Of a stretch of 64,000 bases of DNA, positions 46,775 through 57,682 are shown in pieces. The notes beneath the pieces were generated by a model. That model was not told the origin of the DNA and did no database searches. It saw only the letters and a list, made by a program, of their open reading frames with translations. Position 1 is the stretch's first letter; every line of letters starts with the position of its first letter. Source of the DNA: Hymenochaete sp. R1 (lineage: Eukaryota > Basidiomycota > Agaricomycetes > Hymenochaetales > Hymenochaetaceae); assembly GCA_019400425.1 (NCBI GenBank), contig JAFREE010000024.1:124001-188000 (forward strand). The letters are read 5' to 3'. The position numbers and the translations under genes were made by a program.

Positions 46775-47222
46775 TCATGGTCCTCCAAAGGCAAGCTCCC
46801 AAACGATGACTGTCGCGTTGATAAATATGAGTGGCACTGAAGTGTCCATATTCGTTCATGATGAAGACGTTTGATTAGCTTTTTCTTTCTGTATATATGT
46901 ATCAACTTCCACTGTACAATACGCACCTCGCATGAGTGTCCTAACTGCTCCAATAAGATTGACAAGTTTTGCTTTGACGCTTATTTCTTGATTTGAATTG
47001 CCGCCCATGCCTGAGTAAGGGTCATAGGGTTGTTGGAAGGTTGGTTGTTGCACTGAATGCGACGTCCATCCCACTAAGTTCGATGAGTATATCGGAAAAG
47101 AAAAGACGGAACGGATTGGAGGGATACGCACGTCGCGCCAGGAACCGTTCTTCGTTCAGGACTGCCATGGCATTTATGAGCAGTAAACATACTTTGAATA
47201 TTGCCCCGAGCCACCCAGCCAT
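46775..47222 (-). CDS. YOS1: YOS1/IER3IP1-family ER-Golgi transport protein
   Basis: Small membrane protein needed for COPII-mediated ER to Golgi transport together with Yip1/Yif1. Exons 47222-47132, 47073-46927 and 46836-46775 give 99 residues. Landmarks: KVCLLLINAMAVLNEERFL (first membrane span), VKAKLVNLIGAVRTLMR and, after the second intron, VPLIFINATVIVWELAFG (second span). The acceptor at 46837 was chosen because it restores the family's RxPLIxIN sequence; the later 'ag' would delete it. Divergent from MRPL22 across 266 bp. Confidence 0.93.
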
Positions 47223-47381
47223 TTCGTCAGAAAGAAAACAAAGTCGTAAAGAATATAAACCAGGCTGGGTTCGTGATGCTGGCTGGGAGTAGTGAAGGTC
47301 AAGGCACAAGTCTGGATTGGGTTGCTGTCGTGTCGTGAACGTGGGGAAAGGCAGCTGGTGGAGAGGCACGGTTGTTTACTG

Positions 47382-47387
47382 CACGTG
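47382..47387. promoter_or_regulatory. CACGTG in the YOS1/MRPL22 divergent promoter
   Basis: Palindromic bHLH-type site (context gCACGTGAtt) between the two start codons, 102-107 bp before MRPL22. The same core occurs before VAC14, SIN1, RPL35 and HIS6/RRN3. Confidence 0.4.
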
Positions 47388-47488
47388 ATTTTTTGCTTTC
47401 CCTTTCGCTCCTTTCGCCGAATCCGAGTCGATTCCATCCTCTTCACTTCACCGACTTTCAACTCATCCGTTTCACCCACTGGAGGGTC

Positions 47489-48515
47489 ATGCAGTCGGCC
47501 ACCAATAGCCTAAGAGCATGTGAGCTCAATATACACGTCGTTGTAGGAAAGCCGAAGCTCATCTCGTTGTCAGTGTCTCATAGGCAAACCCAACGTTCTT
47601 TAATTCCTCACCAAGTTGGGACTTCCTCTCGACTTCCTATAACTGCTCGATGGGAGCAACGTCGCGGGTAAGATTTAATACGAAACAACGTTTTTAGCAA
47701 ACGTCTAACTTTCTCTCTGAATTCTAGGGCATGGTCTCCAGTAAAGTGGTTCCAACGGTCTCTGACTCCGAAAATCCGTGAGAAGGATAGTGAGAGAGAA
47801 ATCGAGGAGGCTCGGCAACGGGCTCGGGCATCCGGAGAGGCGAGCGTTTTTGACTACGAGGTACCAGCTACCGTGGAAGCTGGCGGCAAAACTGTCACTG
47901 TGCCTTCTGTTCTCGATGCAACTCCTTCCGAAGTGCGTTTTTCTTCAGTCGCTGAATATAGCTAATCAATACTGACATTCTCATGCTGATAGCACCGGGG
48001 CGCTACGAGCAACTTCAGGATATCTCACCGCAAGCTCAACAAACTTGCTCATCAAATATCGGGCAAGCCCATCGATTCTGCAATCCTACAGATGATGTTC
48101 AGTGAGAAGCGGGCGTCCAAGCGAGTTAAGAGTATGCTTGCGCAGGCGAAAGGTGCAGCTGTCGCACGTGGAATGGATTCGGAAAAACTCGTAGTCTGTG
48201 AGACTTTCTGCATAATTTCCTGAAGTCTTCACTCTTTGACCGATATGGTTTTTTTTTGAAAAAAAAATAGCGGAGGCTTGGGTGAACAAAGGACAAGGCG
48301 GAAGATTGGCGAAACGACTGGAGATCAAAGGGCGCGGAAAGATAGGTATCCAAACAAGATACTCTGCTAAAATGGTTGTTAAGCTTCGTGAGGGCTTAAC
48401 ATTTGAGGAGAGGAGGTTGAAGGATAGAGAGGCACGTCTGAAAAGGATCGTTTCATCTGGACTTAATAGGGAAGACGTACCTCTTAGAAATCCTAGTTCT
48501 CAGTGGGCTTGGTGA
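47489..48515 (+). CDS. MRPL22: Mitochondrial large-subunit ribosomal protein L22 (uL22m)
   Basis: Mitoribosome component. Exons 47489-47519, 47574-47667, 47728-47932, 47993-48197 and 48271-48515 give 259 residues. The first 40 residues are Ser/Arg/Gln-rich without acidic residues, a mitochondrial presequence. The uL22 core follows: [60 protein letters not shown] and [20 protein letters not shown]. The first intron acceptor at 47573 is the only one in that stretch that avoids a stop. The sequence just before the last acceptor has T9 and A8 runs. Confidence 0.93.
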
Positions 48516-48741
48516 TCCGTTACCTATACATACATCTCTTAGAATGTCTTTGAAGTAATGGCAAATGCGAACATGAAGACTACTCGAGCCTGAACTGGAC
48601 TCCACTATTTTTAAACTGAGATTACATAATATGAGCGAGGCGCGCAGTCGGTATGATGACACGTCGCGTTCGCACTTTAGCCAGCCAAAGTTACTTCCCC
48701 TCAGCCATCGTGCGTTCACCCTTCATCTCCAGTACTTGACA

Positions 48742-50497
48742 ATGGCTGTCTTCCATTGTCTGGTACCTCTTATACTGTTCATATGGTCGACATTGTTATG
48801 CGTATCAGCGGACAATACGTTTGAAAACACTGCTATCGCACGTACAATTGAGCTAGCGGGCTCGCTCGTACATGTCCGTACCACGTTTGCTGCCAAAGCC
48901 CTTGAGACGGGAGCGACCGTATATGCTTTTGCGCTGAGCCCCGAAGAGGCAGAAAAGACAAGCTTCTTGGAGGCAAGGCTCAAGGGTGATCCTACACCGC
49001 TGGAACTGCAGCACTTCGGTTTTAACCCAACGTCGTATGTTCACTTCACTCATGGGTTGTCGTTTTGTTTGTATTTATCTGATGGCTTGAATAGGAATGC
49101 GTATATGTACGCTGCTGTACTTCCAAAGGGCCTGAAAAAGAACGAGGACATCACTGTTGATTTAGAGACTGTGCAGACTCACGCAACGTATCCATGGCCT
49201 GCTACGGTCTCACAAAACGATGTGATGTCGCTGAAATACGAAACGGACTTATTTGTTATAAGTCCGTATGAGACGAAGACTCAGAGGACGAAGATTAGGT
49301 ACGTGCTACTACTATACAACTTGCATATTTCATTCTTATTTCTCTGCAGATCGTCAAGCCCGAAGGTCAACTCCTTCACCGAGCCCAAGAACGTCGAGGC
49401 CTTCACATTCGACGCTCCAGTCACGAAGTCAGGTGCAACAATCACCTATGGACCGTATAACAACATCCCGGCATCTGCCAATGCCGAATTTGCGAAGAAT
49501 ACTCAATCCCGAGTCACTGTCCATTACCAACACGACCTTCCCGTCATGGAGATCACGAAGATGGTCAGAGCGGCTGAGATCAGTCATTGGGGCTCAAACA
49601 TCAATATACAGGATGAGCTTTGGTTGCACAATGCAGGGCCTGAGTATGGAATCGTCTTTCACTTGTCATACAGCGGACGTTAATCAGTGGATTTGCAGAT
49701 TGAAAGGTCACTTTTCACGTGTGGACCACCAACGTCAAGCATTCCATAAGAGACTATCAGGACATGTCTTCCAGGGCGCTTCCCTCCATCTCCCACCTGG
49801 CATTCGTGATGCATACTACGTGGACATCGTCGGCAATGTTTCAACATCCAACCTTCGCACCACAGCCTCCGTGCCGAAAGGCTCTAAAGCGAAACAATCG
49901 AGCTTGCTCGAGTTCCGCCCTCGATATCCTCTTATGGGAGGCTGGAACTACAGCTTCACGCTTGGGTTCGACGCTCCTTTGAGGGACTGGGCGGCATTTG
50001 ACAAGAGCGAAGGGAAGCATATAGTTGCTATACCGATTTTGACCCAGTTTCCAGACACTGTGATTACTGAAGCTGAGGTTAAGATTGTCCTGCCCGAGGG
50101 TGCGAGGTAAGTGCCCGCCTTTCTTTTTCCATACAATTTCGGTTTGCCTAATTACGCACACTCAGCAATCTGGAAGTCTACCCTCCTTTCCCTCCTGTTA
50201 CCGTGAAGACGTCAGTGCATAATAGCTACTTGGACACGAAGGGCCGCACAACAGTATCTTTCTTCTATAAAAACTTGACAGACAGACATGCTGGGTTTAT
50301 TTATGTGGGTGCTTTCCCGTTATAAATGGAGCTCATCAACTAAATGAAGGTCAATTCAGGTCGCCTACAAAGTGTCGCTATTAGATCATTTCCGAAAGTC
50401 TCTTGCTACTTGCGGTTTCTTCTTCATCCTTTTTGCAATCGCGAGTTTCGTGCGGAGAATGGACATGACCATCCGTCGCGTCGATAAAAAGTACTAA
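48742..50497 (+). CDS. OST1: OST1/ribophorin I, oligosaccharyltransferase subunit
   Basis: Type I ER membrane subunit of the N-glycosylation complex. Exons 48742-49034, 49095-49298, 49350-49643, 49699-50106, 50166-50304 and 50360-50497 give 491 residues. A signal peptide (FHCLVPLILFIWSTLLCVSA) is present at the N-terminus. Conserved parts include YGPYNNIPASA, VTVHYQHDLPVMEI, ISHWGSNINIQDELWLHNAG, RYPLMGGWNYSFTLGF and VYPPFPPVTVKTS. A membrane span (CGFFFILFAIASFV) sits near the end with a short basic cytosolic tail RRMDMTIRRVDKKY. The family-typical length and all phases agree. Confidence 0.95.
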
Positions 50498-50745
50498 TGT
50501 GATGCTCTTGTAGACATTATTTACAGGGGAAAATAGGATTGATACCTGTTGAAAAGGAGTATATAGTGTGCATGCGCATACAATATTGTAACAGCTTCAA
50601 GGCCAGGAAGGAATCTCAACCACAACCAACTTTCAATAATCTCGTTCGCTCGTTCCCCTCGTGAAACTGTGTAAAGTCAAGAACTTGCACCCTTGCGGAG
50701 CTGGCATCCTATCAAAACTTGACCGTCAATTCTCGAGTGCTTCGC

Positions 50746-51413
50746 TTATGTTGACAAGTGGACGTACGGTTCCAAGCTCGTGTAAATCCCCTTAACACCT
50801 GCCTTCGTCTGGCAATTCATAAACAACCCATCATTCGACTGCTGCCCCATATCAAAATATAGTCTCGAACCCCTCCATCTCCATGTCCCCTCCACGCCCT
50901 CCGGCTCGGCACCCAACTCGAGTCGCAGCGGTGCCGGGTGCAAGAGCTGGTTCTTACCGGCGGTGTCGGCGGGGTTGAGTGTGGTGGAGGTGGTGACGTT
51001 GAGGACGTTGACACGCATGATGGTTGTTGTGTTGATGGGTTGCCAGAGTTGGTTTCCGTGTATGTAGAAGAGCGGAGGGGAGACGTCTTCAGATACGGTG
51101 GTTGGGGCATCGACGCCTTCAATCCACAAGGTAACAAGTGTCTTCTGTTTAGACGCATGTCGTGATAGAAATGGGATGACATACCTTTTTCAGCCGGTAC
51201 GGTCAGATATCTCGGGACATACCGACTCGAGCTAATCCCCTCCATTATCGCCTCTACGAACGTAGAGCCCGGGACGATGTTCCCAATCGACGTATGCGGA
51301 AGTGTGCCCCACCCACCATCCCATTGTGGTATGCTTACGATAAACGCGAAGTGCAGGGACACTGGCAGGAGAAGAGTGAGAGCGGAAGGGAGAGAAGCAA
51401 AGTGTCTGAGCAT
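50746..51413 (-). CDS. Small secreted protein of unknown function
   Basis: Two exons; I do not recognise the family. Exon 1 (from 51413 to about 51193) encodes an N-terminal signal peptide (LPSALTLLLPVSLHFAFIVS) followed by IPQWDGGWGTLPHTSIGN. Exon 2 (ending at 50746) encodes a 120-residue region with N-glycosylation sites (QPINTTT, NVTTST), DGLFMNCQTKAGVKG and the end EPYVHLST. The splice is uncertain: donor gtatgt at 51192 with acceptor after ggattgaag (51118) keeps frame (AEK|GVDAPTT); donor at 51206 (after ACC) with acceptor cag (51141) also keeps frame and adds TLVTLWIE. Length about 190-198 residues. It converges with OST1. Confidence 0.7.
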
Positions 51414-52271
51414 CTCTTTACTTCGGTCACTCTCAAGAGCGGGAAGGGGTGGTACGTATCACCAAAAGGAAACCTTTTCATAAAGAATGGGAAAGGGGAA
51501 AGGAACGTACGAGAACTCAAGCATACGTGGAACGTTGAGCTTCTGCGAACGCAATGCTCAAAGATTCTCCGACCATACTATTCTCCGAGTTTTTGACATA
51601 AAAGAGCATTTATTCGGTGCCGGAGTGTAGCGCTTAATCCTCGATGAAACAGCGGATGTCAAGAGACCGAGGAATTATGCTGCAGTAAGCGGGTCCATGT
51701 AGGTGTACATGGATGACATCATGCGACGTAGGCTGTTCAGGACTGAGTGAGTGGGATGTCTCTTCGTAGACTAGCAGTAGTTAAATGAGAGTGTAGGCCT
51801 CCCGAGCAAGCGTGGCTTGTGACCATTAAATGATGTGGGATTCAAATCCGAACGCGAATCGTCTAAGTATCAGAGTACACGCAGAGTATACAACGGAACA
51901 CCAGGTGATGATAATATCGCTGCATGCATAGAATAAATATATGTAGCTTTGGTGATGCGAATGGTGATCGATAATGATAGTGAAAGAGAAAATGAGGGAC
52001 GTAGTGGATAACATCCGGTTAGATGGACAACAAGGTTACACATGACAAAGGAGTAAAAATATAAAAAGAAGCAGAGATGGAATCGACGATACAAATTCTA
52101 TGGGTAGCGTGTGCTGGGTGGCAAGTTATTTGGCGTGCCGCGCCATTCCCATCGTCATGCCTTCCTAGAGGACAACAAGAGGTTGAATAACAATAAAAGG
52201 TTGAGAGAAGAAGGAAGAGTCCAACAGAAGCGCTCTGATGTAAGAAGAGAAAAAGAAAAAAAGAGCGACCA
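51414..52271. other. Intergenic region between the secreted protein and the Ser-rich orphan
   Basis: 858 bp without a gene. A B-box-like ggattcaaatccg at 51838 was examined as a tRNA and rejected. Confidence 0.5.
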
Positions 52272-54287
52272 TCATCCAGATCTCCTAGAGCTCCGCCTCA
52301 ACGTCCTTTCAACAACAGGACTACCCAACGCCGCCATTGTTGCGCTCTTCTTTGTCTTTGAGTTCGCTCGCGTCCTTTTCCCCGCTGCAGCCGCGGGGCT
52401 CTCTGTACCTAGAAGCCTCGATTTCACGCCCGCGCTTGACGCTGGGCCCGGCGAACGAAGGTTGTACCGGGCCCTGCCTGGTGATATGCCCAGATTTGCT
52501 ATTGTTGGCCTCTTGTGAACGTGAATGGGAGAGGAAGGGCCAGACATGGACGATTTACGCACGAGATTCGTCGACATGCGTTTGCTTAGCGGGAGTGAAT
52601 GGGAATGGGAAGAGAGGGAAGAGGTTCGACGCCGGATGGAGGGCGAGACGATGGAGGGCGAGACGCGGAAAGCATTGGTTGCTTTCCGGAGGACAGGAGT
52701 AGTGCGTGAGTACGAAGAACAATTCGCACTCACGCTCGTGGCAGAGCTATGTCGGTGAAGACTCGTTCCTGCAGAGAAAGACGGATGGGCATGGGTTTCA
52801 ACTTGAGACGTCATACGTCTCGGTGTCAAGCTTGAATCCCAGAAGGAGTTGGTTGGGGTGATGCTTGGTGACCGAACGAAACCCGAGGTCGGACCGAGAA
52901 ATGCTGAAGTCGCCACTGAGGCTGGAGTGACAGCAGGGGTTGTTGGGGCCATAGGGGTGGGCGTGAGAGCGCCTCCCGCGGTCGGTGAGTCACTTCCTTC
53001 TCTCGGCTCCGAATCTGCTTCAACACAATCGACCATCACGAAGTCCTCGTCCTCCTGACTACTTTGTGTGGCGAATGCGGATAGATTAGGAGACGACTGC
53101 GATGCGGGGTTATGGTGAGTCTGGGATTGAGAAGCCAGTTGCCAAGACGGTTGGGACGTGGGGAATGCCTGCGAGCTCGGGACACCCATCTGGGATAGTG
53201 ACAAATGCTCGCCGCCATTTTGATTCTGCGAGTTGAATCCGACAGTAGCGAACTGTGACTCCGATAGCCCGCTTGAGTCCACAATCGAGTTGCCTGTCTC
53301 AGCCATGTCAACTATTTTAGCGTCTTGTGTTGCATCGGTACCTCCGTCAGAATATACGAATGATCCATTTGGCGTGATGATAGGAGTCTTGACGTACTCT
53401 TCGTCATCAGCCATCTGCGAGTCATCCTGAGACTGGGACGTCGTGAGGGAGGGCACAGAGGGTTGGGAGCTCTGTGGCTCCTGAGACTGGAACTGTGGAT
53501 GTGAGCCGCAGTAGTCCCCCGGGAGAACCAACTGGGGGTGTGCTGCTTGAAGGCGGGAATTGACTGCAGCAGACCCAATACTCCGTGAGGAGCGACTCGT
53601 GCCTCTATTCCCTTGAGAAGAACCACCAGACCCCCAGAAGAAAACATCCGTCGGCATAATGAATGGAGCAGAAGGCTCCCTCCGTAACTGCTGCAAAGTG
53701 ATGGCACTGGAACTTGGAGCAGGGCTAGAATCCATAGTATTCTCATACTCATAATCGAATTGGTTTCGACCCCATGTAAATCTGGGCCTGCTTATTCTTC
53801 GCCATTCGTTATGTACATCTCCGAACCGCTTGAGTTTGCGGACATCTGTCTTGCGTATGGTTGGAACCGGAGGAAGGATACTGGGCTCGTGCGCAAAGTC
53901 TCGTACTTTTATTCCCAATAGTGCAAGTTCCTCGACAGTAGGTTGGGTTCTTGTGGGAGTTGCGGAAACGGGTTCAGTGGGTACGCGTTCCAAAGGTTGA
54001 GTCCGATCAGTGCTAGTGTCAATTTGCGGTGGCTGACGTGTAGAGACTTCCATATCAATAAGTTGAACAAAGAACTGATGAGTAGTTATGCTTACCTGTT
54101 GGCTATTTGAACTGGAATCGATTGCAGTGGATGGGATAAATGAACTAGGTGTCCATGGATCGGGATCAGGCAGAGACGTGATGCCCCAAAATTCTGCCAT
54201 GGTGCGTTGTTTCCGCTTGTGAGGAGGTTTTGGAGTGAAGATAGGTCCGTGGCGAGAGATGGAGGGGCTTGAAGCAAACTCGGTCAT
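52272..54287 (-). CDS. Ser/Thr/Gln/Pro-rich low-complexity protein, function unknown
   Basis: About 650 residues from exons 54287-54096 and 54032-52272; unspliced, the frame also stays open (671 residues). No domain that I recognise. The N-terminus TEFASSPSISRHGPIFTPKP and MAEFWGITSLPDPDPW, and the block VRKLKRFGDVHNEWRRISRP + RFTWGRNQFDYEYE (about residues 145-180), look the most ordered and therefore most likely conserved. The rest is rich in SQ/TQ and SP/TP dipeptides with a basic C-terminus (RSSRRSG), suggesting an extensively phosphorylated, perhaps nuclear, protein; that is inference. The first in-frame ATG is 54287. Divergent from the PP2C gene. Confidence 0.75.
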   Translation of the reverse strand: MTEFASSPSISRHGPIFTPKPPHKRKQRTMAEFWGITSLPDPDPWTPSSFIPSTAIDSSSNSQQVSITTHQFFVQLIDMEVSTRQPPQIDTSTDRTQPLERVPTEPVSATPTRTQPTVEELALLGIKVRDFAHEPSILPPVPTIRKTDVRKLKRFGDVHNEWRRISRPRFTWGRNQFDYEYENTMDSSPAPSSSAITLQQLRREPSAPFIMPTDVFFWGSGGSSQGNRGTSRSSRSIGSAAVNSRLQAAHPQLVLPGDYCGSHPQFQSQEPQSSQPSVPSLTTSQSQDDSQMADDEEYVKTPIITPNGSFVYSDGGTDATQDAKIVDMAETGNSIVDSSGLSESQFATVGFNSQNQNGGEHLSLSQMGVPSSQAFPTSQPSWQLASQSQTHHNPASQSSPNLSAFATQSSQEDEDFVMVDCVEADSEPREGSDSPTAGGALTPTPMAPTTPAVTPASVATSAFLGPTSGFVRSPSITPTNSFWDSSLTPRRMTSQVETHAHPSFSAGTSLHRHSSATSVSANCSSYSRTTPVLRKATNAFRVSPSIVSPSIRRRTSSLSSHSHSLPLSKRMSTNLVRKSSMSGPSSPIHVHKRPTIANLGISPGRARYNLRSPGPASSAGVKSRLLGTESPAAAAGKRTRANSKTKKSATMAALGSPVVERTLRRSSRRSG

Positions 54288-54875
54288 GTTCAAGCAGATT
54301 GAGGCACTCTATGGGCGTCTTGATAGAATCGAAATATGCAATTGCACACTCAGTGCGACGAAACTTGCACGAAGTAGCACGTGGGACTGAGCACCCGAGG
54401 GAGGGGGTCAAAGACGCAGGTATGGCAGGACAGCAATGTTGGTTGCGGGTGCCTTTATATATGTTTCGGAGGGTGCGGGCAAAGCTGTGCGAAACGTGTT
54501 GGGTGCGAGGGAAGGAGGTGGAGATGATGGTGGTAAATAAATGAAAGGAGATGAGTGCGAAGTGTCTCGATGAATCATCCGGCCAATCGGAATAAGAATC
54601 GTTGATGACAAATTATATAACCTTTATTTAATTGTTTTCCGAATCAAGAAGCGAGCATTGATTTTAATATGACGTAATATAATGATTAGGCAGCAATCGC
54701 GTACGTAAGTAACGCGTCTTACCCGGTTGTTCATTTGCCGGCCTTCCGCGTCTTCGCGCTGAACTGGCGTCCGTCCATTCATCGTCAAAAAATCCCGATC
54801 TCTTTTGGCCACGCCGCACTCGACATCACCTCTTCTTTTCTCATTTCGCTGCCCGGGGCGACGTTCTGCCCACGA
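54288..54875. other. Divergent promoter region, Ser-rich orphan / PP2C gene
   Basis: 588 bp between two start codons; A/T-rich in the middle (54600-54700). The PP2C frame is open back to 54735 but without ATG. Confidence 0.5.
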
Positions 54876-56944
54876 ATGCTCCGCTCACGCTGGAGAATCT
54901 CAGCAGTCTCAGCAGCCTCTTTTGCTGGCGTTGTCGTGGGCACATACGCCTATCGCACGTTCACCACAGAGAGGTTCGAGTACCGCGTTCGTACAGGCCA
55001 AGTCGACTCCGACGGAAAACCCATATACAAGATGGAGGCTTTACCGCTTGTGCCAATGAAGGATGTGAACAGAAGGCTGAATGAACGGGCCAGCTTTCAG
55101 GAAAAGAGGAGGCCAGGAGGTGTGCTTTGGAGACACGCTACTGCTCAGTTGCCTTCCAATAACCCCATCGAAGACGCTCACGCGGAGGCGCTCGTGCAAC
55201 GGGACCAGAAAGACGGCGATTATCTGTTTTTCGCAGTCATGGACGGCCATTCTGGTATACATACCTCTCAGCTACTCTCCAAGACACTCATTCCCTCTGT
55301 GGGGATTCAACTCCGCGAACTCTCCCGATTCCCGAGCACGTATGAGTCCAAGAAACTCGGAAGAACATCTCTTTTTGAAAGTCTCTCCTCGGTTTTGTCG
55401 CACTCGGGCCCACCTAAATCTCCAGGCTCGCATCTAGTCGCGTTTGACGCCGACCCGGTGTATGTTTCCCTTGCACTGCAAACCGCATTTGCCTTGGTCG
55501 ACTCAGAGATCGTCAACGCGCCACTCCGGCTTGTCGCAGAGGAGCTCGTGGCCAGAGGACTCAAACCGACGGACCCAGTCCCGAATATGGACCTCTCCAC
55601 GCACCCCATGGCAATCCCCACGATGCTACCAGCGCTCTCCGGTACGTTTTCGGACTACTTGGGCGCTTGAGCCTCTTTCTTTTGTTATTTGATCTGTTCT
55701 GACTTTCAATCGATCAACTCGTGTTTTTTTTTTGGAACTGTATCAAGGCAGCTGTGCTATCCTCGCGATGATTGATACAGCACACAAGGATCTGTACGTG
55801 GCATCCACGGGCGACTGTAGAGCGGTCGCAGGCGTCTGGGAGCCCGCATCTGATGCAAAGGGAGGCGGAACATGGCGTGTCGATGTGCTGAGTGATGACC
55901 AGACAGGGAGAAACCCGAGCGAGCTCGGGCGGTGGGTTTGAGCCTCCTTTTTTTGTTCTGCTTTTCATTGACAGGGTTGTCCCATTGTTTAAGTATGCGG
56001 AGCGAACATCCAAAGGACGAAGAAAGCTCGGTCATCCGTAATGGACGCGTCCTGGGAGGACTCGAGCCATCCCGAGCATTCGGCGATGCGAGGTATAAAT
56101 GGCCTGCCAACGTGCAGGAAATGTGAGCCTCTCGTTTGTTTTACATTCACAATGACTCCGGTTCGAGTCTTTTAAGCTATTCATTTATTCTGCCATCCGG
56201 GATCTGGCTTAGTGCGAGCTGCCATTCAGACTTATAGACCATGCTTTCTCGTCGTTGGAACGCTCTCACGATCGTAACTGACTCTATTGCATTGTGCGCG
56301 TGTTTTCTATTGACTACAGGTTATCACGCGTTTTTCTCGAGGGTAGCGGCAAGTCCATGCGTCAACCGCGACCTGATTACAGGACGCCGCCATATGTCAC
56401 CGCGCAGCCCGTTGTCACTCACCGTAAACTCGATTCGTTACCTGATGCCTTACCGCAATCAGCATCCGAAAGTCAATCCACCATTTTGACTCCAAAGCAA
56501 GAATTCAAACCCGGCTTCCGATTCGTCATTCTCGCAACCGATGGCCTATGGGATGAGATTTCGTCGCAAGAAGCCGTCGCTTTAGTGGGAGCACACATAT
56601 CAGGCCTTCGCTCTTCGTCCGTTCCACGTAATCAGCTCGAAAAAACAACACGCGTAGGCTCTTCGTCTGGTGTAGAGGGGAAAGATCACGCACGATCCAT
56701 AGGGAAGACTGGCTCATGGGCGTTCGTGGACGAGAATCCCGGTGTGCATTTACTGAGGAATGCGTTTGGAGGGGCAGACGAGGGTACTGTGCGGCGACGG
56801 TTGAGCATACCGGCGCCACAATCTAGGAGGTTCAGAGACGATGTAACGGTGACAGTTGTATGGTGGGAGGAGGACAGGGAGGAGCATCGTTCTGGATCGC
56901 CGAAGGAGGAAACGGTACATTTCCGGGAGAAGGCGAAACTGTAG
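54876..56944 (+). CDS. PP2C-family phosphatase, pyruvate dehydrogenase phosphatase-like, probably mitochondrial
   Basis: Metal-dependent Ser/Thr phosphatase. Exons 54876-55641, 55748-55931, 55994-56122 and 56320-56944 give 567 residues. PP2C motifs in order: NNPIEDAHAE, FFAVMDGHSG, SGSCAILAMID, LYVASTGDCRAVAG, LSDDQTGRNPSE (DDQTGRN at the place of DHNxxN), LGGLEPSRAFGDARYKWP, FVILATDGLWDEIS and RDDVTVTVVWW. The N-terminus is basic, with a short hydrophobic stretch (SAVSAASFAGVVVGTYAY), which suggests mitochondrial import with an inner-membrane anchor. The GLEPSRAFGDARYKW sequence is characteristic of the PDP branch, which reactivates pyruvate dehydrogenase; the substrate here is inferred. The third intron is 197 bp, the longest in the gene. 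Confidence 0.92.
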
Positions 56945-57682
56945 GGCCGTTTGGGGTGAATTGGGTTTGGATGTATTGGATTGGGTGTGTGCCTTGGCTA
57001 GGCCAGATCTTGAATTGAGGCGACAGCGGTGGCATGAAATACGATTCTCCCACCTCAAAGAAAATCTTGAGTAGAAGCAGTGGAAGCAGACCTATCGATT
57101 TAGTTGCCGCAAAACAGGGGTCTCACTCTCAGACGCTTAGAGAAGGTCGGTTCTGAAGGTGCATCTGGATTGTGGCGAATCCCGAAAGGAGCAAGGCGGT
57201 TTCTTCGCGCGCGGCACCACAGCCTCCGTGTCTTTGAGTTTGTTTGTTACTTCTTCGAAGTCGAAGCTTCACTCTTGGACTTCTTCATTTGCTACAACTC
57301 CCAAACGTATTATTATTACTTCAAGTACTTGTGCGCTATTCTAACTATAACGACTGCATAACTGCGAGTTTGTCGCATCAGATGCCTGATCTTTAGTTCA
57401 ATGAATTGAAATGAAATGAATTGAATATATATGTGGCGAATGGGGATTATGTAAGTGTACCTGGTTTCAGTCTCGGTTGTACTTTCTGGACTCAACGTCC
57501 GACGTCCGCTCCGGGGTCTTGCTCTTGGGTGTCTGCTATTTCATGTCCTAGTCCTATAGAAAAGCTAACCTCTCCCCGCTCTTGGCCACCCACACCTCTT
57601 TTCCTCCTCCTATCATCTCTCTTTTCTTCAGAGGCCAATTTTTGCGAGAGGCGTTAAGGAAAAGAGGTAGAGACGCTCAGCA
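56945..57682. other. Intergenic region between PP2C and KHA1 genes
   Basis: 738 bp without a supportable gene; contains the KHA1 promoter. C/T-rich stretch (cctctccccgctcttggcc) about 110 bp before the KHA1 ATG. Confidence 0.5.

Noticed and set aside
51780..51870. Possible tRNA (B-box-like ggattcaaatccg)
   Set aside because: No acceptor stem can be paired with the upstream sequence, and no anticodon arm is evident.
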